From an uncultured Eubacteriales bacterium (lineage in GTDB: Bacteria; Bacillota_A; Clostridia; Oscillospirales; Oscillospiraceae): a DNA stretch of 8,547 bases. Every line of letters begins with the position of its first letter. The first letter of the stretch is position 1. Shown here in pieces: positions 1-6,411 of the stretch. Made by a program: the position numbers and the translations under genes. The stretch is from positions 1-8,547 of the forward strand of contig CATIYU010000154.1 of the NCBI GenBank assembly GCA_949739085.1, written 5' to 3'. The notes beneath the pieces are model-generated. The model saw only the letters and a program-made list of their open reading frames with translations, was not told where the DNA came from and searched no databases.

Positions 1-1
1 C

Positions 2-376
2 ACAGGCATCTCCGAGGGCGCCCGGACGGGCCTGCACTCCATCGTGGTGGGCGTGCTGTTCCTGCTGGCCTGCCTGCTGGCCCCTGTGGCGGGCATCATC
101 CCCTCCGCCGCCCCCGCCCCGGCCCTCATCATCGTGGGCGTGCTGATGCTCAAGGGCGCGGCCAGCATCGACTGGAATGATCTGGAGTGCGCCATTCCGG
201 CTTTCCTGACCATCTCCATGATGCCCTTCGCCTACTCCATTTCCGACGGCATTGGCTTCGGCTTCATCAGCTACAGCGTCATCAAGCTGGCCCGGGGCAA
301 GGCCAAGGAGGTCCCCGTGCTGGTGTATGTCATCGCCATCCTGTTTATCCTGAAATATATCCTCACCAGCATCTAA
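2..376 (+). CDS. NCS2/AzgA-family purine (adenine/guanine/hypoxanthine) permease, C-terminal part
   Basis: Partial: the gene starts before the window, and 124 codons plus TAA are visible in frame 2. It encodes the last transmembrane segments of an inner-membrane nucleobase:cation symporter that imports purine bases for salvage. The visible part opens with TGISEGARTGLHSIVVG, which matches the conserved AzgA-subfamily stretch of the form (E/A)GxRTGL. A hydrophobic helix and the motif APALIIVGVLML follow, then an amphipathic stretch (SIDWNDLECAIPAFLTI), the segment MMPFAYSISDGIGFGFISY, and a last helix ending FILKYILTSI. The order and the short C-terminus are typical of PbuG/PbuO/AdeP-like proteins. 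The exact substrate cannot be read from this fragment, so no symbol is given. The strong terminator 17 bases after the stop isolates it from the spore gene downstream. Confidence 0.93.
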   Translation, partial: TGISEGARTGLHSIVVGVLFLLACLLAPVAGIIPSAAPAPALIIVGVLMLKGAASIDWNDLECAIPAFLTISMMPFAYSISDGIGFGFISYSVIKLARGKAKEVPVLVYVIAILFILKYILTSI

Positions 377-393
377 GAATCTTCTCTGACTAT

Positions 394-428
394 GCGCCTC
401 CCCCGGTTGGGGGAGGCGCGCTTTTTTT
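394..428 (+). terminator. Rho-independent terminator of the purine permease gene
   Basis: A perfect 11-bp GC-rich stem is visible (GCGCCTCCCCC at 394-404 pairing with GGGGGAGGCGC at 409-419). The loop is the four bases GGTT, and a run of seven T follows at 422-428. This is a textbook intrinsic terminator. It lies between the permease stop and the promoter-like sequence of the next gene, so the next gene needs its own promoter. Confidence 0.95.
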
Positions 429-440
429 GCCCCGCCCCTC

Positions 441-470
441 GGATAAAACCTGTCCCGCCTGCTCATACTA
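441..470 (+). promoter_or_regulatory. Candidate forespore (sigma-G type) promoter of the spoVAF-like gene
   Basis: The sequence shows GGATA at 441-445, an 18-bp spacer, and CATACTA at 464-470. The Bacillus sigma-G consensus is roughly gHATr, an 18-bp spacer, then CATnHTA. The -10 element fits fully and the spacing is exact; the -35 element deviates only in having G at the H position. Transcription would start near 477, giving a leader of about 24 bases that contains the ribosome binding site GGAGG (490-494). The position directly after a terminator and before a germination gene makes the assignment coherent. It is an inference from the motif, not a measured start. Confidence 0.6.
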
Positions 471-500
471 CCGCCAAACGGACATTTGCGGAGGAACAAA

Positions 501-1925
501 ATGGAGCAGCTAACCAAGGATCTCAGCCAAAACCAGCAGGCCCTGGACACCCTTCTGGGGGTGGGCCGTAACTTTGACGTCATCAACCGCGACATCTATA
601 TCGGAGACCGCAAGGGCCGCCTCTATGTCATCGACGGCTACGGCGACGACGGCGTCATTGAGCGGATCACCTCTTTCCTGCTGGGCCAGGGCGCGGCCCT
701 GGCGGAGGGCGGGGCGGTGACGGATATGCAGTCCTTTATCGACCGCTGCGTCACCTTCAGCGAGGTGGACTGCGAAAACAGCCTGGAGAACATCCTCACC
801 GGTGCCTTTCTCGGCAAGACCATCCTCCTGCTGGAGGGCTACGACCACTGCGCCATGATCGACGCGAAGAAATTTCCCGGCAGAAGCGTGGAGGAGCCCT
901 CCGACGGCAAGGTCCTCCGGGGCAGCCACGACGGCTTTACCGAGACCATGGTGCAGAACACCGCCCTCCTGCGCCGCCGCATCCGGGACCCCCAGTTCAC
1001 CCTGGAGAACCACAAGGTGGGGGGCCGCAGCCGCACGGACGTGGTGCTGGCCTACATGGACAACCAGGTAAACCGGGCCGACCTGGAGAAATTGCGCCAG
1101 AAACTGGAGCGCATCGACGTGGGGTCCATCGCCATGAGCCAGGAGAGCGTGGCGGAGGCCATCGTCAAGCCCCAGTGGTACAACCCTTTCCCCAAGGTCC
1201 GCTACACCGAGCGGCCCGATACCGCTACAGCTTGTATTATGGAGGGAGATATTGTCCTTTTAGTTGACAATTCGCCGTCGGTGATGTTGCTGCCTACCTC
1301 TATTTTCGACTTCATGGAGGAGGCCAACGACTACTACTTCCCGCCCCTGGTGGGCACCTATCTGCGCTATCTGCGGATTATTGTCATGCTGCTGGCCCTG
1401 TTCATCACCCCGGTTTGGTACCTGCTGGTAAAGGATGCGGGCCGGGTGCCGGAGTACCTGCAATTCATCGTGCCGGAGGAGCCGGGCAGCGTGCCGCTGC
1501 TGATCCAGCTGCTGCTGCTGGACTTCGTGGTGGACCTTCTCAAGCTGGCCAGCCTCAACACCCCAGACGCCCTCAGCAACTCCTTTAGTATGTTGGGCGC
1601 GCTGATTCTGGGGGATTTCGCGGTGCAGGCCCGGTGGCTGGTGCCGGAGGTGCTGGTATATATGGCGTTTGTGGCTATCGCAAACTTCGCCCAGCCCAGC
1701 TTTGAGCTGGGCTACGCCCTGAAGCTGACCCGGATGCTGTTCCTCATCCTGGTAGCCATCTTCGACGTCTGGGGTCTGGTCGCAGGCACCGTGGGGCTCA
1801 TTCTGCTGCTGCTGAGCACCAAGCCCATTTTGGGCAGGGGGTACCTCTACCCCGTCTTTCCCTTTAACGCAAAGGCTCTGGGGCGGCTTCTGGTCCGCCA
1901 GCCCATCAGCAAGAAAAACTCATAA
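501..1925 (+). CDS. spoVAF: GerA-family spore germination protein, SpoVAF-like
   Basis: This 474-residue inner-membrane spore protein belongs to the GerA/SpoVAF family. The soluble N-terminal half has the family pattern EPSDGKVLRGSHDGF followed by TALLRRRIRDP (about residues 132-164). The membrane half begins after VDNSPSVMLLPTSIFDF (255-271) and has about five hydrophobic segments (around 290-310, 330-348, 362-400, 410-440). It ends with a conserved tail, YLYPVFPFNAKALGRLLVRQPI (449-469). Tail and length resemble SpoVAF more than GerAA/GerKA. In Bacillus subtilis, SpoVAF is reported to act with FigP as an ion channel that amplifies the germination response. ATG 501 was chosen because GGAGG lies six bases upstream; an in-frame TTG at 486 has no such site. 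The gene stands alone, with no spoVA or gerB/gerC neighbours, and is probably transcribed by sigma-G. A nutrient-receptor A subunit is the main alternative. Confidence 0.88.
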   Translation: MEQLTKDLSQNQQALDTLLGVGRNFDVINRDIYIGDRKGRLYVIDGYGDDGVIERITSFLLGQGAALAEGGAVTDMQSFIDRCVTFSEVDCENSLENILTGAFLGKTILLLEGYDHCAMIDAKKFPGRSVEEPSDGKVLRGSHDGFTETMVQNTALLRRRIRDPQFTLENHKVGGRSRTDVVLAYMDNQVNRADLEKLRQKLERIDVGSIAMSQESVAEAIVKPQWYNPFPKVRYTERPDTATACIMEGDIVLLVDNSPSVMLLPTSIFDFMEEANDYYFPPLVGTYLRYLRIIVMLLALFITPVWYLLVKDAGRVPEYLQFIVPEEPGSVPLLIQLLLLDFVVDLLKLASLNTPDALSNSFSMLGALILGDFAVQARWLVPEVLVYMAFVAIANFAQPSFELGYALKLTRMLFLILVAIFDVWGLVAGTVGLILLLLSTKPILGRGYLYPVFPFNAKALGRLLVRQPISKKNS

Positions 1926-1927
1926 GA

Positions 1928-1959
1928 AGAGGGCCCCGCTCCCGCGAGCAGGGCCCTCT
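1928..1959. terminator. GC-rich hairpin after the spoVAF-like gene, probable (possibly bidirectional) terminator
   Basis: The 9-bp stem AGAGGGCCC (1928-1936) pairs with GGGCCCTCT (1951-1959). An inner 4-bp stem is formed by GCTC (1938-1941) and GAGC (1946-1949). It begins two bases after the stop codon. The + side lacks a clear T-run (CTCCCTATG follows). The - side is followed by TCTTCTTATGAGTTTTTC, which is T-rich, so the hairpin may also stop transcripts arriving from the convergent rnmV operon. The strong stem supports a terminator; the weak U-tract lowers confidence. Confidence 0.6.
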
Positions 1960-2157
1960 CCCTATGTCTACGCCTCCACAAAATGGACCTTGGAATTCTT
2001 ACAATCGTCCCGTGGTACATCCGGAAAATGACCGGCAGGTTTTGGGGGACGCCATTACTCCTCGCAGGAGTAGTGGTATCTCATCCTCAGCCGCCTCATA
2101 GCGCCGCCTTGCGGGGAAAAGACCTTTGTGAATCTTTTCAAAATAGGCCCTTCTGCT
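1960..2157. other. Intergenic region between convergent genes; small hairpins, no confident gene
   Basis: About 200 bp lie between spoVAF and the end of rnmV. Two hairpin-forming sequences are visible. TACTCCT/AGGAGTA (2056-2062 and 2066-2072) has a 3-base loop. GAAAAGA/TCTTTTC (arms at 2116-2122 and 2133-2139, read on the - strand) has a 10-base loop and lies about 20 bases after the rnmV stop, so it could be a weak terminator for that operon, although C rather than T follows it. On the - strand a 40-codon ORF runs from ATG 2177, overlapping the rnmV end, to TAA 2055 and ends in RYHYSCEE. After this stop the same frame continues open to a peptide ending CKNSKVHFVEA. No good ribosome binding site supports it, and I do not call it a gene. 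The segment may be a decayed or repeated element. Confidence 0.5.
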
Positions 2158-2757
2158 TCAAGCGCGGGGAAATACATAGTCCACCGCCCGAAAGAAGTCC
2201 TCTCTGCCGTACAGGATGTTCACCGCCTCCAGCAGGGCGTTGGCGGTCATGCGCTCCGGGAGCCCCAGTGTCTTCAACAGCAGTCCGCGCTTTGCCGCGC
2301 TGTCCGGTCCGCCGGTGAGCCCCAGCTGATAGAAATCCGCCTTGGTCACCGTCTGGCGGGGCTCCCGGTCCCCGCCGTCCTCGAAGGTGGCCCCGGCCCG
2401 CTCCAGCGCCTCCACCAGCACCGCCGGGGACATGCCCTCCACCCCCAGCTTGCCCTCCCGGCCTGGGGCGGCCTTGCGCCGCTCCTTGCCGCGGATGTCG
2501 GGAATATACGCCTGCTTCAGCTGGCTCTTAGGGATAGCCCCCTTCAAAAAGTTCCGGATGACAAACCCAGCGCCGTCGCTGTCCGTAAGCAGGATCAGCC
2601 CCCGCTGGGATGCCAGGCGGCGCAGCAGGGCCAGCCGCTCCCGGTCGTTGAACACGCCAAATCCCCTTGTCTCCACCACTGTGGCGTCCACCGCCTGCCG
2701 CAGGGCGTTTTTGTCGTAGCGCCCCTCCACCACAATGACCTCCCGGACCCGTCTCAA
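2158..2757 (-). CDS. rnmV: Ribonuclease M5 (TOPRIM-domain 5S rRNA maturase)
   Basis: This 199-residue protein fits the RNase M5 family, which cleaves 5S rRNA precursor in the cytoplasm, in Bacillus with ribosomal protein L18 as cofactor. The N-terminal TOPRIM domain shows VVEGRYDK (9-16, catalytic-type Glu 11) and LILLTDSDGAG (54-64, the DxD pair Asp 59 and Asp 61). GVEGMSP follows at 105-111. The C-terminal family domain (about 135-195) contains DFYQLGLTGGPDSAAKR, matching the GLxGGP signature. The length is close to the 186 residues of the Bacillus protein. The start is TTG 2757, supported by AGGGGGG seven bases upstream on the - strand; no ATG or GTG fits better. It begins 19 bases after the holA stop, so it is the last gene of the operon. 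In B. subtilis rnmV sits next to ksgA; here it is linked to holA. Confidence 0.9.
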   Translation of the reverse strand: MRRVREVIVVEGRYDKNALRQAVDATVVETRGFGVFNDRERLALLRRLASQRGLILLTDSDGAGFVIRNFLKGAIPKSQLKQAYIPDIRGKERRKAAPGREGKLGVEGMSPAVLVEALERAGATFEDGGDREPRQTVTKADFYQLGLTGGPDSAAKRGLLLKTLGLPERMTANALLEAVNILYGREDFFRAVDYVFPRA

Positions 2758-2776
2758 CCGCTTTCCCCCCTGTTTC

Positions 2777-3820
2777 TCACTGCGCGGCCAGCTCCATCAG
2801 CAGCAATTTCAGCTCTCCAGCCCCGTCCACGCCGCTGACGCTCTTGATCCGCACGTCCTCCTCATAGCACCGCCGCACCGCCCGGGCACACCAGGAGCGG
2901 GTCACCCGCCGGGCATTCTCCAGCAGCAGCTTGGCCGCGTAGTCCGAGCGCATATTCCATTGCTCCATCAGCCAGAACCGGTCCCGGCCCGTGTCCAGGG
3001 CGATGCGGGCGGAGTGGAGCTTACGCAGCTCCGTGCCCATGAGGGACAGCAGCAAAAACGGCTCCTCCTGCAATTTCAGCAGGGACCCCAGCACCTCGGC
3101 CGCCCGGTTGAAGTCCCCCTTGGAGACGGCCCGGGTCATCTCGAACACCTGGGCCTCCAGCACCGGGGCGGCCACCGCGTCGATGTCGGCCTTGGTAATC
3201 CGCTCCCCCTTGGCGTAGGCGGCGATTTTCCCGATCTCCGGAATCAGGCCGTTCATGAGACTGCCGCAGGTGAAGATAAGGTGCTCCGCAGCAGGCGCGT
3301 CGATGGTGTGCCCCGCAGCCTTGAAACGCTTGGAGATCCATTTTAGAATCTCATTCTGGCTCTGCTCCTTGAACTGCACCGCCTGGGTGTGGGCCCCCAG
3401 GGCGGCGCACAGCTTTTTGTAGGTCTTGTTGGGCTTGTAGGCGGTCTGGTCGTAGACAAGCACCAGGCAGCAGTACTCCGGGAAGTCCGCCAGCAGGGCG
3501 GCAAGGCCGTTGCGCTGCTCCTCGTTGAGCTTGAAGAGGTCCCAGTCCGTCACCTGCACCATGGTCCGCTGGGCCATCATGGGCATGGCCTCCACCGCGT
3601 CCGTCAGGGCCTGCACCGTGAGGCCCTTGCCCTCTAGCCGGTGGAAATTGAACTCCTCGAAGCCGTCCGGCGCCAGCTGCCTGCGCATCTGGGAGAGGTA
3701 GTGTTCCCGGAGATAGCTCTCCTCGCCGTAAAAGATGTAGACGGTGCCCAAAGTCCCGGCCTCCAAATCCGCCCGGAGCTTCAGGTAGCCGGAGTCTGCG
3801 GTTTTCCTTTTTTCTGCCAT
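2777..3820 (-). CDS. holA: DNA polymerase III subunit delta
   Basis: This 347-residue protein is the delta subunit of the clamp loader, which opens the beta sliding clamp and loads it on primed DNA with tau/gamma and delta-prime. The N-terminus has TVYIFYGEESYLREHYL (26-42), the degenerate P-loop region typical of HolA (family form YLxxGeExfLxe). The middle holds the AAA+-like core with LVLVYDQTAYKPNKTYKKL. The C-terminal collar domain includes ISKRFKAAGHTIDAPAAEHL, GLIPEIGKIAAYA and EEPFLLLSLMGTELRKLHSAR. The length is normal for the family. ATG 3820 is preceded by AGGAGG (3826-3831 on the + numbering) with ideal spacing. It starts 40 bases after comEC, an order common in Firmicutes. The usual third neighbour, rpsT, is not here; rnmV follows instead. 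Confidence 0.95.
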   Translation of the reverse strand: MAEKRKTADSGYLKLRADLEAGTLGTVYIFYGEESYLREHYLSQMRRQLAPDGFEEFNFHRLEGKGLTVQALTDAVEAMPMMAQRTMVQVTDWDLFKLNEEQRNGLAALLADFPEYCCLVLVYDQTAYKPNKTYKKLCAALGAHTQAVQFKEQSQNEILKWISKRFKAAGHTIDAPAAEHLIFTCGSLMNGLIPEIGKIAAYAKGERITKADIDAVAAPVLEAQVFEMTRAVSKGDFNRAAEVLGSLLKLQEEPFLLLSLMGTELRKLHSARIALDTGRDRFWLMEQWNMRSDYAAKLLLENARRVTRSWCARAVRRCYEEDVRIKSVSGVDGAGELKLLLMELAAQ

Positions 3821-3860
3821 ACTGCCCTCCTGTGCCGTTTACCACGCGAAAAGACGCGCC

Positions 3861-6131
3861 CTATCCGCCGTGGACCTGAATAAGGATATTTCCCTGTAAA
3901 TCTGTGCGGTAGAGATCCATGCCCGCCGAGCGCATCCGGTCCAGCGCTTCCTGGGCGGGGTGGCCGAAGGTGTTGCCCGCTCCCACGCTGATAACGCCCA
4001 CCTCCGGCGTTACCGCCTTTAGCAGCTCCTCCGACGTGGAGTACTTACTCCCGTGGTGGCCCACCAGCAGCACCTCGATATCCGGCAGCGCGTATTCCTC
4101 CACCAGCTTCCGCTCCGTGTCCGCGCCCATGTCGCCGGTGACCAGCACGTCAAAATCCCCGGCGGTACACAAAACCGTCAGGCCCTCCTCGTTGGTCCCG
4201 CCCGCCGAAAGCGGCGGGTACACCTTCAGCTCTGCCAGGCCCAGTTCCAGCGTCTCCGGACGCTCCACATACGCCACCTCCACGCCGTAGCGCTCCGCCA
4301 GAGCCAGCACCTCCCGCTGCAGCTCCTCCTGGTCTTCGCTCCCCAGCAGCTGGGGCAGGAGAAACACGCCCACCTCCACCCGGGTCAGAAGCTCCTCTAG
4401 TCCGCCCGCGTGGTCCTCATGGTAGTGGGTCAGCGCCACGTAGTCCAAGCTCTCCCAGCCGCAGCCTTCCATGGTGTTGGCCACAGCCGCGCCCGCGCCT
4501 GGTCCCAGGCTTCCGCAGTCCACCAAGGCCGTCCCGCCGCCGGAATGGAAGAGGGCAGCCGAGCCCTGGCCCACGTCCACCGCGGCCACGGTCAAATCTC
4601 CGCCCTGCAGCGCCAGGGCCGGAAGATTCTTTGCCGCCGCGAGAGAGACCACCGCGACGGCGGCGGCAACCAGGTACTTCCTGCGCCCATCCCGGCTCAC
4701 CGCGCACACCGCCAGAAGCGCATACGCCAGCAGCAGCCAAAGCACTACCGCCGGGCCGGTAAAATGGATGCAGTGGCCCGGGATCTCCGTCATCATTCCC
4801 GCCACCCACAGCACATACCGGGCCATGACCTCCGGCAGGACCGCCAGCGCTCCCAGGCCGGGCCACAGGGCGCAGACCGCCGCCGCCAGCAGGTCCAGGG
4901 CGAACAGCACCGGCATCAGCCACAGCGTCAGCAGGTTGGACGCCACGGAGATCAGGGTCAGCGCGCCGAAGTACACCGCCGTCAGCGGCGCGGTGAGGAC
5001 CATCACGCCCAGACTGGCGGCTACCGTGCCCGCCGCAAAATACCAGACCAAACCCAGCGCCCGCCCCGTCCGGGGCCTGTACCCGCACAGCGCGGCGTAA
5101 ATTTTGGGCGCGGCCAGGAGAAGCCCCGCCACAGACGCGAAGGACAGCTGCAATCCCACCGACGCCACGGCAAACGGATTGGCCAGCAGAATCACCAGCA
5201 GAGCCCCGGCCAGGGAGGTGGGCCCGTCCGCCTCCCGGTCCACCAGGGGCGCCAGGAGGAAAAAGCCCACCATTACACAGGAACGCACCACCGACGGCGT
5301 ACACCCCACCAGGACCATGTATCCCAGCAGCACCGGATAGCCGATGAGAGCCGCCAGCTTCTGCCGCCGGAACAGCACAAGTCCCAAAAGCCCAATCAGG
5401 AACCCGCAGTGGAGGCCGGAGACGGCGGTAATGTGGATGAGGCCGCTCTCTGTGAGGTCCGTTTCGCTCTGGATGTCCAGCTCCTCCCGGTTCCCGGTGA
5501 GCAGGGCGGTGAGGAGACCCCGGGCCGGTTGGCTGTAGATTCTTTCCGCCGCTTGTTCCAGGACCCGGGCCATGCGCTGGGGCAGGTACCGGAGGCTTCC
5601 GGCCCGCCCCGGCTCCACCGCCGCCTCGCCCTTGCCGTACAGGCGCAGAAAAACGCCTTGGGAGGTGTAGTTGGTCCGCTGTTCCCCCGCCAAGGTCACG
5701 GCGCTGTAGAACTTCGCCTGGGTGGTGAGCCGGTTTCCGGGCTCCAGACCCGCCAGCTCCCCGCCGCCGTAGTACACCGCCCGGCCCCGCAGGCCCCGGT
5801 CCAGCACCCGCGCCTCGCAGCGCCAGCCCCGTCCGGATTCCCGGGGATAGTCCGTCAGCTCCAGGGTCACCACGTCCTCCGTCCCCGCCAGAGCCTCCGC
5901 CGGGTCCAGATAAAGGGCGGCATAGCCGGAAAACCACAGTATACCCACGGTCAGTCCGGCGGCGGCAATGCCCACCGCCAACCGCCGCCGTCCCTTGCAG
6001 AGGACCGCCCCAGCAGCGCCCAGAAGCAGCGCGGCAGCCGCGGCCCACGCTCGCCAGGGGCCGGGCAGCAGGTACTGGCAGAGGGCCGTACCGGCGGCGA
6101 AGGGCAGGGAGAAGAGGAGCAGCCGCCTCAT
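3861..6131 (-). CDS. comEC: DNA internalization competence protein ComEC/Rec2
   Basis: This 756-residue membrane protein forms the channel for single-stranded DNA uptake in natural transformation. It begins with two or three hydrophobic segments and an OB-like external domain (about 80-170, DUF4131 type). The Competence domain follows (about 205-480), with the signature ITAVSGLHCGFLIGLLG (234-250) and many transmembrane helices. The metallo-beta-lactamase-like domain (about 512-756) keeps the expected metal-ligand motifs: AVDVGQGSA (517-525), ALTHYHEDHAGG (566-577), VTGDMGADTERKL (664-676), VGHHGSKYS (690-698) and NTFGHPAQEAL (720-730). It appears full-length and intact. ATG 6131 overlaps the stop of the upstream XRE gene as ATGA, which implies translational coupling. 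No comEA is next to it. Many Clostridia keep comEC without proven competence, so actual DNA uptake is not shown by this window. Confidence 0.95.
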   Translation of the reverse strand: MRRLLLFSLPFAAGTALCQYLLPGPWRAWAAAAALLLGAAGAVLCKGRRRLAVGIAAAGLTVGILWFSGYAALYLDPAEALAGTEDVVTLELTDYPRESGRGWRCEARVLDRGLRGRAVYYGGGELAGLEPGNRLTTQAKFYSAVTLAGEQRTNYTSQGVFLRLYGKGEAAVEPGRAGSLRYLPQRMARVLEQAAERIYSQPARGLLTALLTGNREELDIQSETDLTESGLIHITAVSGLHCGFLIGLLGLVLFRRQKLAALIGYPVLLGYMVLVGCTPSVVRSCVMVGFFLLAPLVDREADGPTSLAGALLVILLANPFAVASVGLQLSFASVAGLLLAAPKIYAALCGYRPRTGRALGLVWYFAAGTVAASLGVMVLTAPLTAVYFGALTLISVASNLLTLWLMPVLFALDLLAAAVCALWPGLGALAVLPEVMARYVLWVAGMMTEIPGHCIHFTGPAVVLWLLLAYALLAVCAVSRDGRRKYLVAAAVAVVSLAAAKNLPALALQGGDLTVAAVDVGQGSAALFHSGGGTALVDCGSLGPGAGAAVANTMEGCGWESLDYVALTHYHEDHAGGLEELLTRVEVGVFLLPQLLGSEDQEELQREVLALAERYGVEVAYVERPETLELGLAELKVYPPLSAGGTNEEGLTVLCTAGDFDVLVTGDMGADTERKLVEEYALPDIEVLLVGHHGSKYSTSEELLKAVTPEVGVISVGAGNTFGHPAQEALDRMRSAGMDLYRTDLQGNILIQVHGG

Positions 6132-6343
6132 TTGATGGGCTCCCGGCGGTCCGTGCGGCCCAGGATATAGTCGGTGCTGGTGTTGTAGAAGTCGGCCAGC
6201 TTTACCACGGCCCAGACAGGGATCTCGCGGATTCCCTTCTCATACCTTCGGTACACCTCCAGGTGCATATGAAGGTACTCTGCTATATCTCTCTGGCGAA
6301 GGTCACCATCAACTCTTAAATCTTCTAAACGAGGAAATGTCAC
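6128..6343 (-). CDS. Small XRE-family HTH regulator A, directly before comEC
   Basis: This 71-residue protein is nearly all helix-turn-helix domain. The HTH spans about residues 17-38 (QRDIAEYLHMHLEVYRRYEKG), followed by REIPVWAVVKLADFYNTSTDYILGRTD, the usual C-terminal part of small XRE/Cro-like regulators. I chose GTG 6343 because GGTGA lies six bases upstream and the start aligns exactly with that of regulator B. A TTG or ATG further upstream would place the start inside the inverted repeat at 6353-6388. It shares about 48 of 71 residues with regulator B, but the recognition helix differs. Third-position GC is about 30% in the first 27 codons and about 84% in the last 44 by hand count, so the gene looks mosaic. 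Its stop overlaps comEC (ATGA). The target is unknown; autoregulation and control of comEC are the obvious guesses. Confidence 0.85.
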   Translation of the reverse strand: MTFPRLEDLRVDGDLRQRDIAEYLHMHLEVYRRYEKGIREIPVWAVVKLADFYNTSTDYILGRTDRREPIK

Positions 6344-6352
6344 TATAATCAC

Positions 6353-6388
6353 CCACTCCCATCCTACTAATTGGTAGGATGGGAATGG
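6353..6388 (-). promoter_or_regulatory. Inverted repeat (15-bp arms) covering the approach to the regulator A start
   Basis: On the + strand CCACTCCCATCCTAC (6353-6367) faces GTAGGATGGGAATGG (6374-6388), with a 6-base loop TAATTG. The arms match at 14 of 15 positions, and the single mismatch becomes a G-U pair in the - strand RNA. The inner 10 bp are perfect. The repeat ends at the ribosome binding site of regulator A (GGGTGA, 6354-6349), sharing two bases with it, ten bases before GTG 6343. No T-run follows, so it is not a normal terminator. It could be a dimer operator or an RNA hairpin tuning translation of regulator A and, through coupling, comEC. A shorter dyad, GGCG/CGCC around GATATC (6387-6400), abuts it. 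Confidence 0.75.
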
Positions 6389-6411
6389 CGATATCACGCC
6401 CTATGGTAGTA

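Noticed and set aside
1264..1269. TTGACA inside the spoVAF-like gene as an internal promoter
   Set aside because: No TATAAT-like hexamer occurs at 16-18 bp downstream; it is coding sequence (VDNSPS).
2055..2177. Small 40-codon - strand ORF ending RYHYSCEE as a gene
   Set aside because: It overlaps the rnmV end, lacks a convincing ribosome binding site, and I recognise no family. It is kept only as an observation on the intergenic region.
4417..6048. A 543-codon - strand frame overlapping comEC in another register
   Set aside because: It is rich in G, R, A and P only and lies inside the clearly coding comEC frame; a shadow of high third-position GC.
4410..6170. Long + strand open frame of 586 codons opposite comEC
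   Set aside because: Translation is rich in R, Q, H, G and P with no recognisable domain, typical of the antisense of a GC-rich membrane gene. comEC on the - strand is intact with all its signatures.
6343..6348. TATAAT on the + strand near the regulator A start as a promoter
   Set aside because: No acceptable -35 hexamer lies 16-18 bp upstream, and there is no + strand gene to drive before leuS, which has its own promoter.
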